Shown one piece after another: positions 35,705 through 44,510 of a stretch of 64,000 nucleotides of DNA; position 1 is the first letter of the stretch, and each line of letters opens with the position of its first letter. The stretch comes from MED-G105 sp039814575 (GTDB taxonomy: Bacteria; Pseudomonadota; Alphaproteobacteria; Caulobacterales; Parvularculaceae). The notes below the pieces were generated by a model, which was not told where the DNA came from, made no database searches, and saw nothing but the letters and a program-made list of their open reading frames with translations. Position numbers and translations under genes: made by a program. The stretch spans positions 8,452 to 72,451 of the forward strand of contig JBCCAY010000018.1 in NCBI GenBank assembly GCA_039814575.1. The letters run 5' to 3'.

Positions 35705-36388
35705 TCAGCTTGCCGCCCGTCGCTCTTTCCAGCGGGATGCGAACAGCACGAGTTGCGCGCGATCACGCGCCGGAAGCCGCGCCGAAATCGCTTGTAGATG
35801 CACCCTTACCGTATTCACCGAGAGAGATAGTTTTTCAGCGATGTCTTTGTTTTGCGCGCCGTCGGCCAGCAATGCGAAAATCTCTTGCTGGCGCGGCGTC
35901 AAATCTTCAAAGGCCCTGAAAATTTGGGTTAACTGCGCGTCATCCGCGATTGCGGGCTGAGTTTCCGTATCCTTCACAAGCAGGCGTTGGGGAAGCGCGA
36001 CTTCGCCGTTGAGGACGCGCCGAACCGTCGACAAAATTACGTCCGGGTCCGCTGTTTTCGGAATATATCCGACTGCCCCGTTTTCTAAGCAGCGCAACAC
36101 GTCGGCGCGGTCTTCGCTCACCGAAATCATAACAATCTTAGCGTCGGCTTGAGAGCCGCGGATCTTGGAAATCGCATCAACCGACCGTCCGCCCGGCATT
36201 TTCAGATCCAACATCACAAGATCAAGCGGGCCTGCGTCTTTCGCTACGCGAACGGCCTCTTCAACCGTCGCCGCCTCAATCGTTTCCACATCGCCAAGAC
36301 GCTTAAGAAGTTGACTAATCGCCGCTCTCACGACCCAATGGTCGTCCGCTACAAGAATACGCAACTTACTAAATCCCTCGTTCGCCAT
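35705..36388 (-). CDS. REC-LuxR response regulator
   Basis: A 227-residue NarL/FixJ-type regulator. The receiver has acidic residues in VADDHWVV, phosphoacceptor D61 in LVMLDLKMPGG and conserved Lys in YIPKT. The LuxR HTH lies at about residues 160-215 (LTPRQQEIFALLADGAQNKDIAEKLSLS in part, NTVRVHLQAIS). The start at 36388 follows GGAGG, though with short spacing; an extension to 36472 is possible. It is convergent with the soluble kinase, with 118 bp between stop codons. It is similar in layout to CrbR; a shared ancestry is inferred. Confidence 0.9.
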   Translation of the reverse strand: MANEGFSKLRILVADDHWVVRAAISQLLKRLGDVETIEAATVEEAVRVAKDAGPLDLVMLDLKMPGGRSVDAISKIRGSQADAKIVMISVSEDRADVLRCLENGAVGYIPKTADPDVILSTVRRVLNGEVALPQRLLVKDTETQPAIADDAQLTQIFRAFEDLTPRQQEIFALLADGAQNKDIAEKLSLSVNTVRVHLQAISARLPARDRAQLVLFASRWKERRAAS

Positions 36389-36672
36389 ACGCCTCCACCC
36401 TCGAACTGTTCCGGTCCGGTTGTTCCGCCAGACTCTTTTAAAGTCTCTCTCGACCTTCCTCCTCGCTCTCAAATCTCCCGCGGAGCGATGAGGTCAGCTT
36501 TTTGATCGACCTGTTGAACGGCTGGGTGCGCCCCGAAGTCATGCCGTCCAAACAATGAGATCTGGTTAACGATTCCTTGGCCGTGGACCAGCGACGAGGG
36601 GTTGCACTCGTCCCAAACGCACGCGTAGACGATCCCTCGCTTTTGGGGCGGTGAATGAAAGGATGTCCGTAC

Positions 36673-37035
36673 ATGCGCATTCTGGCTGCTGAAGATAACG
36701 CGCTTAACCAGTTCGTTTTAACATCGATGTTTGAAGGGCTAAACGTTGATCTCGTAATGACGGCGAATGGCGCAGAGGCCGTTGAGGTCTTTGTGGAAGG
36801 CGCGTTCGATGTTGTCCTCATGGACATTGAAATGCCGGTGATGGACGGACTAGAGGCGATGAAAGAGATCCGTCGTCTAGAAGCGCGTCGCGCTGAAGTT
36901 GTGCGTGTCAGAATGATCGCGCTGACGGCGAATATTGATCATAAGCGTATCGCCGCCTGTTTGGAGGCCGGCGCTGACGCCCATGTCGCGAAGCCGATCG
37001 AATACGACGCGTTGATGGCCGCGGTCGGCATCTAA
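36673..37035 (+). CDS. Stand-alone receiver domain protein
   Basis: A 120-residue single REC domain. The motif AAEDNALNQ at residues 5-13, phosphoacceptor D51 in VVLMDIEMPVMDG, ALTAN and the Lys in VAKPIEYD are complete. The EDNxxNQ start is the kind usually found in receivers of hybrid kinases, so it may have been freed from one. It has no output domain and may act as a phosphate relay or sink for the nearby kinase. ATG at 36673 has AAAGGA 10 bp upstream; an in-frame ATG at 36655 overlaps that site. Confidence 0.88.
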   Translation: MRILAAEDNALNQFVLTSMFEGLNVDLVMTANGAEAVEVFVEGAFDVVLMDIEMPVMDGLEAMKEIRRLEARRAEVVRVRMIALTANIDHKRIAACLEAGADAHVAKPIEYDALMAAVGI

Positions 37036-37068
37036 TTGTTCTTATTTATGGAACAATAAGTTTTATTT
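37035..37068 (+). terminator. AT-rich terminator candidate after receiver gene
   Basis: Stem ATTGTTC / GAACAAT with a 9-nt loop followed by AAGTTTTATTT. The stem is weak in GC, so termination strength is uncertain. Confidence 0.5.
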
Positions 37069-37179
37069 CTCCCGGCTAGTTATATTTCGGGCGACAATTA
37101 AATTCCTTCAACAACGGTTTGGCGCCCTTCGCGATGGTTGCGATGACGGCCCCAAACCAGGACGGAAAGGAGCGGCGTT

Positions 37180-37881
37180 ATGTTGACGATTAGAAAAGCC
37201 GACGATCGAGGAAAAGCTGATTTTGGTTGGTTGAAATCCCGCCACACATTTTCTTTCGGGCAGTATTTCGACGCTGATCACATGGGCTTCGGGCCCTTGC
37301 GGGTGATCAATGACGATCGCGTCGCCCCTGGCGGCGGGTTTTCGCCGCACGGCCATCGCGACATGGAGATTATCTCTTATGTGCTCGACGGCGCGCTTGC
37401 GCACGCCGATTCCATTGGCGAAGGCTCGGTGATCCGGCCGGGCGACGTGCAGCGCATGACGGCCGGAACCGGCATTCGCCATAGCGAGTTCAATGAGTCC
37501 AAAACCGACCCTGTGCATTTCTTGCAGATTTGGATTGAGCCCGAACGTGAAGGCCTTGAGCCGAGCTATGAACAAATCAACGTGCCGAGTGATGAAAAAC
37601 GCGGACGCTTACGGCTTTTGGGCTCGCGCAACCCGGCCGACGGCGCGGTGACGATCCACCAGGATGTCGCTCTCTATGCCGGCTTATTCGACGGCGAGGA
37701 GCGCGCGCGTTTCGATCTTGGTGAGGACCGCTCTGCTTGGGTGCACGTCGCGCAAGGCGAGGTCGACATCGCCGGAGAACGTCTCAGCGCAGGCGACGCC
37801 GTCGCTGTTCGCGATACGGACGGTTTCGATATCGCTAATGGCGACAAGGCCGAGATCTTGGTGTTCGATCTCGCCGCTTAG
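37180..37881 (+). CDS. Pirin-family bicupin (YhhW-like)
   Basis: A 233-residue cytoplasmic protein with two cupin barrels. The N-terminal cupin holds the metal site: PHGHRDMEIISYVLDG (two His, one Glu) and, about 45 residues later, GTGIRHSEFN (third His). The opening RKADDRGKADFGWLKSRHTFSFG is typical of YhhW-like pirins, some of which show quercetinase activity. The physiological role is unknown. It has a GGAAAGGAG-like site before the ATG. Its 3' end overlaps the convergent crtD stop by 4 bp. Confidence 0.92.
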   Translation: MLTIRKADDRGKADFGWLKSRHTFSFGQYFDADHMGFGPLRVINDDRVAPGGGFSPHGHRDMEIISYVLDGALAHADSIGEGSVIRPGDVQRMTAGTGIRHSEFNESKTDPVHFLQIWIEPEREGLEPSYEQINVPSDEKRGRLRLLGSRNPADGAVTIHQDVALYAGLFDGEERARFDLGEDRSAWVHVAQGEVDIAGERLSAGDAVAVRDTDGFDIANGDKAEILVFDLAA

Positions 37882-39476
37882 CTAGAAGCGCTTGTCGCGG
37901 GCGCTGGTGTGGAAACCACACGGCGTCCGCGGTCATCGAAGTACGCGGCGGCGGCGAGGCGGCCTGACATCGTCGCCATCGGCACGCCGGCGCCCGGATG
38001 CACCGAGCCGCCGGCGAGATAAAGCCCGGGCAGAGGCGTTTTTGCGCCGGCCCGGGCCATTGTCGCCGTCATGCCATGGCAGGTTTGCCCGTAGAGCGCG
38101 CCGCCGGACGCCGGAAAGCGCCTGTGAAAATCCGTAGGCGTTGCGATGCGGGCGGTGTCGGTCGAAAGGCCGATGTCTAGCCCACAGGCGCCCAAAAGTT
38201 TGGCGACATTCTCCGTGATGCGCTCGACATCGACGCCGTTGTCGTGTTTGTCACCATCCGCCGGCGCGTTGATCAATAAGAAGAGGCGTTCTTTTTTATC
38301 TGCATTTGGCGAAGCGGAACTCTCCCCATGGGCGCGGTCTTGCGCGCACAAATAGACGGTGGGGTCGTCCGTAATCGTTCGTTGTTTGAAGACGGCGTTG
38401 AACTCACGCTCGTAATCGCCGCCGAAAAACACATTGTGAAACGCCAGGGGAAAGCCTTTCGCTTCAGCGTGCAGACAATAGGTCACCGCGGAAAGCGAGC
38501 GCTTCTTGGTCGGGAGCGCCTTGGCTGATTTTCGCGCGGGCGCGCCTAACAGTCCTTGTCCGAGGGCTGACGCGTCGCCATTGAAGATGACGACGTCGGC
38601 CCGCGTTTCTTCGCCGTTTTTCAAGCGCACGCCGACGGCGGCGCCGTTTTCGACGATGATCTCCGAAACGGGCGCATTGAACTGGAACGTTGCGCCCTGG
38701 CGTTCGGCGAGTTTTTGCATGGCCGCGGCGACGGCTTTCATGCCGCCTTTCACCGCCCAGACGCCGTCCTGCTCCACATGGGCGACCAGCATAATGGTCG
38801 CCGGCGTTAGGAACGGCGAGGAGCCCACATAGGTCGCATACCGACCGAAGAGTTGGCGCAAGCGCGGGTCGTTGAAATGCCGCTTAAGCGCCGTCCACAG
38901 GGTTTGCGTCGGTTTAATATGCCGAATGAAAGACGGCATGTTGAGGAGCCCGACCCGGCGCACGACGTCCAGGTGCGACGGCCGTTGCCCCATAATGAAA
39001 GGCTCGCGCAGCGTCTCGAAAATGTCGGCGCTTTCTTCACAGAATCGCAAATACCCGGCGGCGTCGTCAGGCCCGGCGAAAGCAGCGATGGCGTCCGCCG
39101 ATTTTTGTTGATCAGCGAAAAGATCGAGCCTGTCGCCGTCGCGCCATGCGTGGCGCGCGAGAATATCCGCGCCGGTTAGCTCTAAAGATGCGTCGAGGTC
39201 GGCGCCGGCGTCGGAAAAAAGATCTTCGAAAATCCACCGCATGGTGAAGACCGTTGGGCCTGCGTCCATCAGGGCAGTGTCGGCGCCGTCCGAATTTATG
39301 GTGTTTGGCGCTGCGGCTTGATGGATCTTACCACCGGCTTCGCCGGCGGCTTCGAAAACGGTCACGTTCAATCCAGCGCGGGCGAGATCAATCGCTGCGG
39401 CGAGACCGCCGGCGCCGGCGCCGATGACGATGGCGCTTTCTGAGCGGGGGCCTGATGGGTCGTTGCGTGTTTTCAT
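37878..39476 (-). CDS. crtD: CrtD-like carotenoid 3,4-desaturase (CrtI superfamily)
   Basis: FAD-dependent carotenoid desaturase, 532 residues. The N-terminal dinucleotide fold is AIVIGAGAGGLAAAIDLARAGLNVTVFEA (landmarks GAGAGGLAAAIDLARAG, GGKIHQ). The stretch DAGPTVFTMRWIFEDLF and later RQLFGRYATYVGSSP and HNVFFGGDYEREFN resemble the hydroxyneurosporene desaturase CrtD more than phytoene desaturase CrtI. The C-terminal GLYLAGGSVHPGAGVPMATMSGR is the FAD-binding signature of the superfamily. The start ATG at 39476 overlaps the stop of the upstream membrane-protein gene (ATGA). The substrate is inferred; a CrtI role cannot be fully excluded. Confidence 0.82.
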   Translation of the reverse strand: MKTRNDPSGPRSESAIVIGAGAGGLAAAIDLARAGLNVTVFEAAGEAGGKIHQAAAPNTINSDGADTALMDAGPTVFTMRWIFEDLFSDAGADLDASLELTGADILARHAWRDGDRLDLFADQQKSADAIAAFAGPDDAAGYLRFCEESADIFETLREPFIMGQRPSHLDVVRRVGLLNMPSFIRHIKPTQTLWTALKRHFNDPRLRQLFGRYATYVGSSPFLTPATIMLVAHVEQDGVWAVKGGMKAVAAAMQKLAERQGATFQFNAPVSEIIVENGAAVGVRLKNGEETRADVVIFNGDASALGQGLLGAPARKSAKALPTKKRSLSAVTYCLHAEAKGFPLAFHNVFFGGDYEREFNAVFKQRTITDDPTVYLCAQDRAHGESSASPNADKKERLFLLINAPADGDKHDNGVDVERITENVAKLLGACGLDIGLSTDTARIATPTDFHRRFPASGGALYGQTCHGMTATMARAGAKTPLPGLYLAGGSVHPGAGVPMATMSGRLAAAAYFDDRGRRVVSTPAPATSASS

Positions 39477-40234
39477 GCCGGCGTACCGCCCGTGCTCGCC
39501 AGCGGCGCTCGCCGAAAGCGTCGCGCCACTTGGTTTTGGTGGTAAAGAATAAGACCGAGACCGACGATCAACGGCGCTGACCAAAGGGCCGGGGTCAACG
39601 CCCAGGCGGGCGCCATACGCACCGCGCCGAACGCGAAGAACGCCGTGTAAACCGAGATCCCCGTGCCGACGACCGCTTTAATGTGCTCCATCAGCCAGTC
39701 CATGGGCGCCGGGGTTTTCTTCAGCATAAACCACAAATTGGTGCCGACCGTCGCGAAGCCGATAATCGAGACGCTCGCCATAATGGTTTGCCCAATCAAA
39801 ATGCTCTGCACCGCGCAATTGAGCGCTGCAACGAAGAGGACGGCTTGCAGGGCGAAATTCGGCCATGTCCGGTTAAGTGCGTGATTGCGTTTATTGACCG
39901 CGCAGCGCCATCCATACCAGGCGAGATTGATGGTGAGTATCGCAAGAAATAACATCATCCAGCCAAAGACAGCGCGCACAAGCGCCGGATCGGAAAACTC
40001 CGGATGCTCCCTTAAATGCGGATGCGTCTCCATGGGGGCCATCAGGGTGAGGCTCGACATCGCCATAGCGCTTATCCCCGTGGCGATCATCGCCATAGCG
40101 AAGAGCCGCCCCCAATTGCGATGGCGATCGCCGCCTTTCTTCGCCGCGACGGGAATCCAGAAGCTTAAAAGACCCGGCGCGCCGGTCGTAATGTGCAGGG
40201 CGACGAGCCCCACAAAAACATCATGGAACGTCAT
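39473..40234 (-). CDS. Multispanning membrane protein coupled to crtD
   Basis: A 253-residue protein with about seven hydrophobic segments and no assigned function. It opens MTFHDVFVGLVALHITTGAPGLLSFW, then DRHRNWGRLFAMAMIATG, and has a soluble loop HPHLREHPEFSDP. His residues in the first helix and the HRNWGR loop recall DUF2306-like membrane proteins, a weak resemblance only. Translational coupling with crtD (ATGA at 39473-39476) implies a shared process, such as carotenoid modification or placement in the membrane. It is divergent from the P450 gene, 62 bp apart. Confidence 0.75.
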   Translation of the reverse strand: MTFHDVFVGLVALHITTGAPGLLSFWIPVAAKKGGDRHRNWGRLFAMAMIATGISAMAMSSLTLMAPMETHPHLREHPEFSDPALVRAVFGWMMLFLAILTINLAWYGWRCAVNKRNHALNRTWPNFALQAVLFVAALNCAVQSILIGQTIMASVSIIGFATVGTNLWFMLKKTPAPMDWLMEHIKAVVGTGISVYTAFFAFGAVRMAPAWALTPALWSAPLIVGLGLILYHQNQVARRFRRAPLASTGGTPA

Positions 40235-40296
40235 AATCTCCCTCGCTTAAATTCTGTCGATTGCGCGACGGCGTCGAAAGCGGCATAAGCGCCTGC

Positions 40297-41703
40297 ATGA
40301 CCAACGCTGTTTCCCCGCTGACAGACACTTCTCTTTTCACGCCGCCGCGGCCGAAATCCCTGCCGCCGATCGCAGCGCTCGCGCGCACTGTGCGCCAGGG
40401 GGACGGCGACTTGTTGAGCCTGTTGCCGGCCGCGGCCTATACGATGGATGCCGGCGAGCTCGGCTATTCGCGCCGGTCTATCAAGCTCTTTAACGACGCT
40501 GATCTCGTCCGTGAAATCATGATGGATAAGGACGAAATTTTCCCGAAGAGCGATTTGATGGTGGGCGCGTTGGAGCCCTTGATCGGTAATTCGGTGTTCG
40601 TTTCCGACGGCCCCCAATGGCGCCGCCAACGTGCTATGATCGACGACGCCTTTTCCCATATGCGCCTTAGCGTCGCCTTCAGCTCCATGCAGGCGGCGGT
40701 CGACGCTTATGAAGCGCGGCTCGACGCGCTCGCAAAGACCGGCGAAGCGTTCTCGCTCGATCTCGCCATGAGCCATCTGACGGCGGACATTATCTGTCGG
40801 ACGGTGTTCTCGGTGTCGCTTGATTCCGATATCGCCAAAGAAGTCTTCGATGATTTCACCGTGTTCGAGCGCGGCGTCGCCCAGGTGAAAATCTGGCGAC
40901 TGATCACGGACCGTGCGTTTGCCAAACCGCGCCAAGACCCAGACGTTTTGGCGGCGTGCGCGCGTATTCGCCGGCATTTGGGCGAGCTCGTCGATAGCCA
41001 TCTGGGGGAGGGCGTTGGACAATACAACGACATCGCCGCGGCGGTTATTGACGCGCGCGACAAAGACACCGGCGAGGGGTTCACCCGCGAAGAATTGATC
41101 GACCAATTGGGCGTTTTCTTCCTGGCCGGCCACGAGACGACGGCGAGCGTTCTCACCTGGGTGTTCTATATTTTGGCGTTGCGGCCGGAGATTTTGGCCG
41201 CCGTTCGCACGGAAGTTGACACAGTTGCCGGCGACGGGGAGATCGCTTTCGACCAGGTGAAGAAACTCGTTTATATACGGAGTGCCTTCCGTGAAGCCTT
41301 GCGGCTTTATCCGCCGATCACTTTCATGCCGCGCGTGGCGATGAAGGCTGGCCAAATTGGGAAATACAAAGTGCGGCGCGGCGCGCTGATCATGATTGCG
41401 CCGTGGACGATCCATCGCCGCGCCGCTTATTGGCCGAACCCGGACGCTTTCGATCCGGGTCGGTTCAGCCCCGAACGCGAAAAGACGATCCCGCAGGGCG
41501 CGTACATTCCTTTTGGCTTGGGGCCGCACACCTGCGTCGGTGCAGGCTTCGCCGCGGTGGAAAGCGCGCTCATTGTCGCCCGTCTGGCGAAGCGGTTTGA
41601 CTTTTCGATTGAGGGAGATCCGTCCGCGGTGCGCCCTGTCGCCCGTCTGACGACGCGCCCCGCCGAACAGATTATGGTTCGAGCGCGGGCGCATGGGGCC
41701 TGA
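40297..41703 (+). CDS. Cytochrome P450, possible carotenoid hydroxylase
   Basis: A 468-residue haem monooxygenase. The I-helix motif is AGHETT (277-282), the K-helix ExxR is E333-R336 (EALRLYPP), the PERF-like region reads FDPGRFSPE, and the haem loop is FGLGPHTCVG with ligand C413. There is no membrane anchor, so it is soluble and needs ferredoxin-type electron donors not seen nearby. Its place between crtD and crtY suggests carotenoid hydroxylation, as CYP175 does in Thermus, but this is inference. ATG at 40297 is preferred over the TTG at 40261. The last 32 bp overlap the convergent ATP-grasp gene. Confidence 0.9.
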   Translation: MTNAVSPLTDTSLFTPPRPKSLPPIAALARTVRQGDGDLLSLLPAAAYTMDAGELGYSRRSIKLFNDADLVREIMMDKDEIFPKSDLMVGALEPLIGNSVFVSDGPQWRRQRAMIDDAFSHMRLSVAFSSMQAAVDAYEARLDALAKTGEAFSLDLAMSHLTADIICRTVFSVSLDSDIAKEVFDDFTVFERGVAQVKIWRLITDRAFAKPRQDPDVLAACARIRRHLGELVDSHLGEGVGQYNDIAAAVIDARDKDTGEGFTREELIDQLGVFFLAGHETTASVLTWVFYILALRPEILAAVRTEVDTVAGDGEIAFDQVKKLVYIRSAFREALRLYPPITFMPRVAMKAGQIGKYKVRRGALIMIAPWTIHRRAAYWPNPDAFDPGRFSPEREKTIPQGAYIPFGLGPHTCVGAGFAAVESALIVARLAKRFDFSIEGDPSAVRPVARLTTRPAEQIMVRARAHGA

Positions 41704-42919
41704 CCTTTTTTGGTAGCGGTGCGCGTGTCGGCGTCAACGCCGACGGGCGCGACAAGCTTGGTTCTGTAGGCTCGGTTTGTGTCGGCGGCGTCCACGCGAT
41801 GTCGTGCGTCGCCGCTTGACCGAAGCTTTCTCCCTTGAAGATGACGCGTTTTAGAATATCGATCGACATCGGCGTCATGAGAAGAAACGGCAGCGGATCG
41901 TGCGATGACCATAGGACGTCGCGCGAACCAGCGATAATCCGGAGGCGGTTTAAAAACTCGCGCGGGCGAAAAATGCGTCCATAGGCGAGGGCGAGCGTTG
42001 TGTGGCCTTCTTGGAAATCGCGCTCTGGCTTGTGGGCGATCGGCCGCTGTGGCGCGTCGCCGAGAACGGCCGCCGCGAGCGTCGTCGGGTCCATAAAGTG
42101 GATGCCGCTTGTCAGTCGCGGATTGCATTCTAGCGGCCACGGGCGGCCCGCTTCGTCAATGATGAAATCAAAAGCGATGAACCCGGAATACCCGCACGCG
42201 GCGACGAAGCGTTCGATCCATCGCTCGGCGGCTGGGGCGTCGGTTATGCGCCGGAACGCCGTTGCCACCGTTCCGGCGAATGTGCGGCCTTCATAAAGCA
42301 CGTTCCCGCGCACCACGCCGTTCTCGCAAAAGCTTAAAGAGCTTATTTCCCGTCCGCGGATTCTCTGTTGGATAAGAAAATCGTCGCGGCGTTGTTTCGG
42401 GGCGGGCACCGCGCCCTTGTCCAGAAACGCCAAGCCGCCGCCGGAGCATCCGGTTCGGGGTTTGACGACGGTTTCGGTCGATAACGCCAGATCAGCGGCC
42501 GCGTCACGATCGGCGCGATAGGTCTGCGGCGCATCTAGGCCGGCCGCCGTCGCGGTCTCAATGAAATGCAGTTTATCATGGAGACGTTCGAGCGTCGGCA
42601 GGCGCGCGCAAAGCAGGCGTGTCGTTGGCGGCAAGCGGTCAGCAAGGCCGGCGACGGCCAGTGCTTCCTCGGAGATGGGAACGACGAGATCGATCGCTTC
42701 TTTTTCCACAATCGACAGAATGTCCGCACGGAAGCGGTCGGCGTTGATTGCCGGGCCCGTCACCTGAAAGGAGGCGGCTACAGCCTTGGAAGGCTTAGAT
42801 AAATGCCAGCGCGACGGATCGGCGATCACGACCCGGCAGCCCGCCTCATGGAGCGCCCGCGCCAGTTCCAGCGCCTTGGGCAGACGGCCGAGGGTCAAAA
42901 GGACATTTGCGCGCGCCAT
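41672..42919 (-). CDS. ATP-grasp ligase of unknown substrate
   Basis: A 415-residue protein of the carbamoyl-phosphate-synthase-like ATP-grasp group. The N-terminal domain begins NVLLTLGRLPKALELARALHEAGCRVVIAD (landmark LGRLPKALELARAL). The grasp fold includes TVVKPRTGCSGGGLAFL (ATP-binding Lys and Gly-rich loop), DDFLIQQRIRGREIS, and FIAFDFIIDEAGRPWPLECNPRLTSGIH (Mg-binding Glu and Asn in ECNPR). A Pro-rich tail (SRPSALTPTRAPLPKK) ends in the overlap with the P450. Such enzymes form an amide, ester or thioester through an acyl phosphate. No start has a good ribosome site; ATGs at 42919 and 42979 are both possible. Confidence 0.82.
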   Translation of the reverse strand: MARANVLLTLGRLPKALELARALHEAGCRVVIADPSRWHLSKPSKAVAASFQVTGPAINADRFRADILSIVEKEAIDLVVPISEEALAVAGLADRLPPTTRLLCARLPTLERLHDKLHFIETATAAGLDAPQTYRADRDAAADLALSTETVVKPRTGCSGGGLAFLDKGAVPAPKQRRDDFLIQQRIRGREISSLSFCENGVVRGNVLYEGRTFAGTVATAFRRITDAPAAERWIERFVAACGYSGFIAFDFIIDEAGRPWPLECNPRLTSGIHFMDPTTLAAAVLGDAPQRPIAHKPERDFQEGHTTLALAYGRIFRPREFLNRLRIIAGSRDVLWSSHDPLPFLLMTPMSIDILKRVIFKGESFGQAATHDIAWTPPTQTEPTEPSLSRPSALTPTRAPLPKKVRPHAPALEP

Positions 42920-42996
42920 GGCTTGTTTCTGAGCTTCGTTCAGACTTTGTCCGAGGCGTGGATTGAATTCCGCGCCCATTGATGGACAATACAAAA

Positions 42997-43014
42997 TGTA
43001 AAACAAAATTGACA
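42997..43014. promoter_or_regulatory. PpsR/CrtJ-like palindrome between ATP-grasp gene and crtY
   Basis: TGT-N12-ACA at 42997-43014, with arms TGTAAA and TTGACA that match the PpsR/CrtJ consensus arms (TGTCAA / TTGACA) with one mismatch. It stands in the divergent space 142 bp before crtY. No PpsR gene is visible here, so the assignment is tentative; TTGACA may simply be a -35 element. Confidence 0.3.
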
Positions 43015-43155
43015 GGTCGGTTTCAGCGTTTTCAAGCGACCCCGAGCACTGTTATGTCGGGACGGCGCTTTACAAACGCGTTTGGCTGACCGACGTCGGT
43101 GGAGCCGTTGTCGCCGAAAAGGAGCTTGTGGGATTGTCGTTCCGCGAGAAGCGTT

Positions 43156-44346
43156 ATGAAAACTGATATCGCGATTGTCGGCGGCGGCTTGTCGGGCGGG
43201 TTGATTGCGCTGCGGCTCATGGAAAAGCGCCCTGACGTTTCGATGACGCTCATCGAGCGCGGCGACCGGCTCGGCGGCAATCACACCTGGTCATTTCACC
43301 ATAGCGATTTGCCAGCGCCGCTGATGGATTTGGTGCGGCCCATGATCGCCTATTCATGGGAGCGCCAAGAAGTGCGCTTTCCCTCCCACCAACGCACCCT
43401 TGAAACCGGTTACGCCTCATCGACGTCGGAGAAGCTGCACGCCCATTTAGCGCCGAAACTTGGGGAGAGCCTGATCACGGGCGCTGAGGTGACGGCGGTG
43501 ACGCCGGACGCCGTTCAGCTCGCCGATGGATGCCGCATCGAGGCGGGCGCGGTCATCGACGCGCGTGGGCAACGCCACACCGGCGCGCTCACCATCGGGT
43601 TTCAGAAGTTTCTGGGGCAAGAAGTTCGGTTCGACAAACCCCACGGTCTCGATGCGCCGATCATTATGGACGCGACCATCCCGCAAACGGACGGCTATCG
43701 CTTTATCTATGTCCTTCCCTTCACGGAAGATACGGCGCTCGTCGAGGACACCTATTACGCTGACGGGGCGGACTTAGAAGCGGAGACCGCGCGCACAGAA
43801 ATCGCTGCTTATTGTAAGCGCGCCGGATGGTCGATCGCTGAAATTCTCCGCGAAGAGAACGGCGTCTTGCCAATTGCGCTCGCCGGAGACATCAACGCCC
43901 ATTGGGACGCTGCGACGCCAGGCGTTAGTCTCGCGGGGCTTGGTGCCGGCCTCTTTCATCCGTTGACGGGGTATTCTCTGCCGGATGCGGCGCGGCTCGC
44001 CGACGTCGTTGCGGGCGCCCCGGATCTTTCGGGGCCGGCTTTGTATCAGCTGACGCGGGCGCACGCTGAAGAGCGCTGGCGCGAGCGCGGCTTCTATCGG
44101 ATGCTGTCGCGGTTTCTTTACTACGCCGCCGTGCCGGAAGAGCGCTATCGCGTGCTCGGACGGTTCTATCGGTTGTCGGGCTCGCTCATCGAACGGTTCT
44201 ATTCGAGCGAGTCGTTACGGCGCGATAAATTGCGGGTGCTTGTGGGCAAGCCGCCGGTGAGTTTTCTGAAAGCGGTGGATTGCATCGACGAAGACCGGTG
44301 GGTCGACCGGTGCTGGCGTCCGAAACTGGCGGCGGAAGCAGCTTGA
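43156..44346 (+). CDS. crtY: Lycopene beta-cyclase CrtY
   Basis: A flavoprotein cyclase of 396 residues that forms beta-rings on lycopene. The N-terminus holds the dinucleotide motif DIAIVGGGLSGGLIALRL and the CrtY hallmark GGNHTWSFHHSDL. Later landmarks are DARGQRHTGALTIGFQKFLGQEV, a YVLPFTEDTALVEDTYY catalytic segment (FTEDTALVEDT), and GLGAGLFHPLTGYSLPDAAR. The ATG at 43156 follows GAGAAG; a GTG extension to 43099 lacks family similarity. A long inverted repeat ends the unit. crtE, crtB and a clear crtI are not in this window. Confidence 0.92.
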   Translation: MKTDIAIVGGGLSGGLIALRLMEKRPDVSMTLIERGDRLGGNHTWSFHHSDLPAPLMDLVRPMIAYSWERQEVRFPSHQRTLETGYASSTSEKLHAHLAPKLGESLITGAEVTAVTPDAVQLADGCRIEAGAVIDARGQRHTGALTIGFQKFLGQEVRFDKPHGLDAPIIMDATIPQTDGYRFIYVLPFTEDTALVEDTYYADGADLEAETARTEIAAYCKRAGWSIAEILREENGVLPIALAGDINAHWDAATPGVSLAGLGAGLFHPLTGYSLPDAARLADVVAGAPDLSGPALYQLTRAHAEERWRERGFYRMLSRFLYYAAVPEERYRVLGRFYRLSGSLIERFYSSESLRRDKLRVLVGKPPVSFLKAVDCIDEDRWVDRCWRPKLAAEAA

Positions 44347-44360
44347 GGTTTTGCCGTAAG

Positions 44361-44500
44361 AGCCCCTTGCCATCCTTCGAGACGCGAGCCTACGGCTCGC
44401 TCCTCAGGATGAGGGTTTTTGGTTCTCTATTTCAGTCAAGCTCACGCCCCTCATCCTGAGGAGCGGTCGCAGACCGCGTCTCGAAGGATGGCAAGGGGCT
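44361..44500. repeat. Long imperfect inverted repeat after crtY
   Basis: Arms of about 54 bp at 44361-44414 and 44447-44500. The outer 25 bp are perfectly complementary (AGCCCCTTGCCATCCTTCGA onward) and so is GCTCCTCAGGATGAGGG; the middle differs. The 32-bp centre is AT-richer. This resembles the dispersed palindromes with CTCATCCTGAGG cores found between genes in many alphaproteobacteria. It lies between convergent transcripts (crtY and the Rieske operon) and could act as a two-way terminator. Confidence 0.85.
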
Positions 44501-44510
44501 CCGACCGTCC

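Noticed and set aside
40231..41694. 487-codon minus-strand frame opposite the P450 gene
   Set aside because: The plus-strand frame has all P450 motifs. The antisense product is Arg/His-rich without any family pattern.
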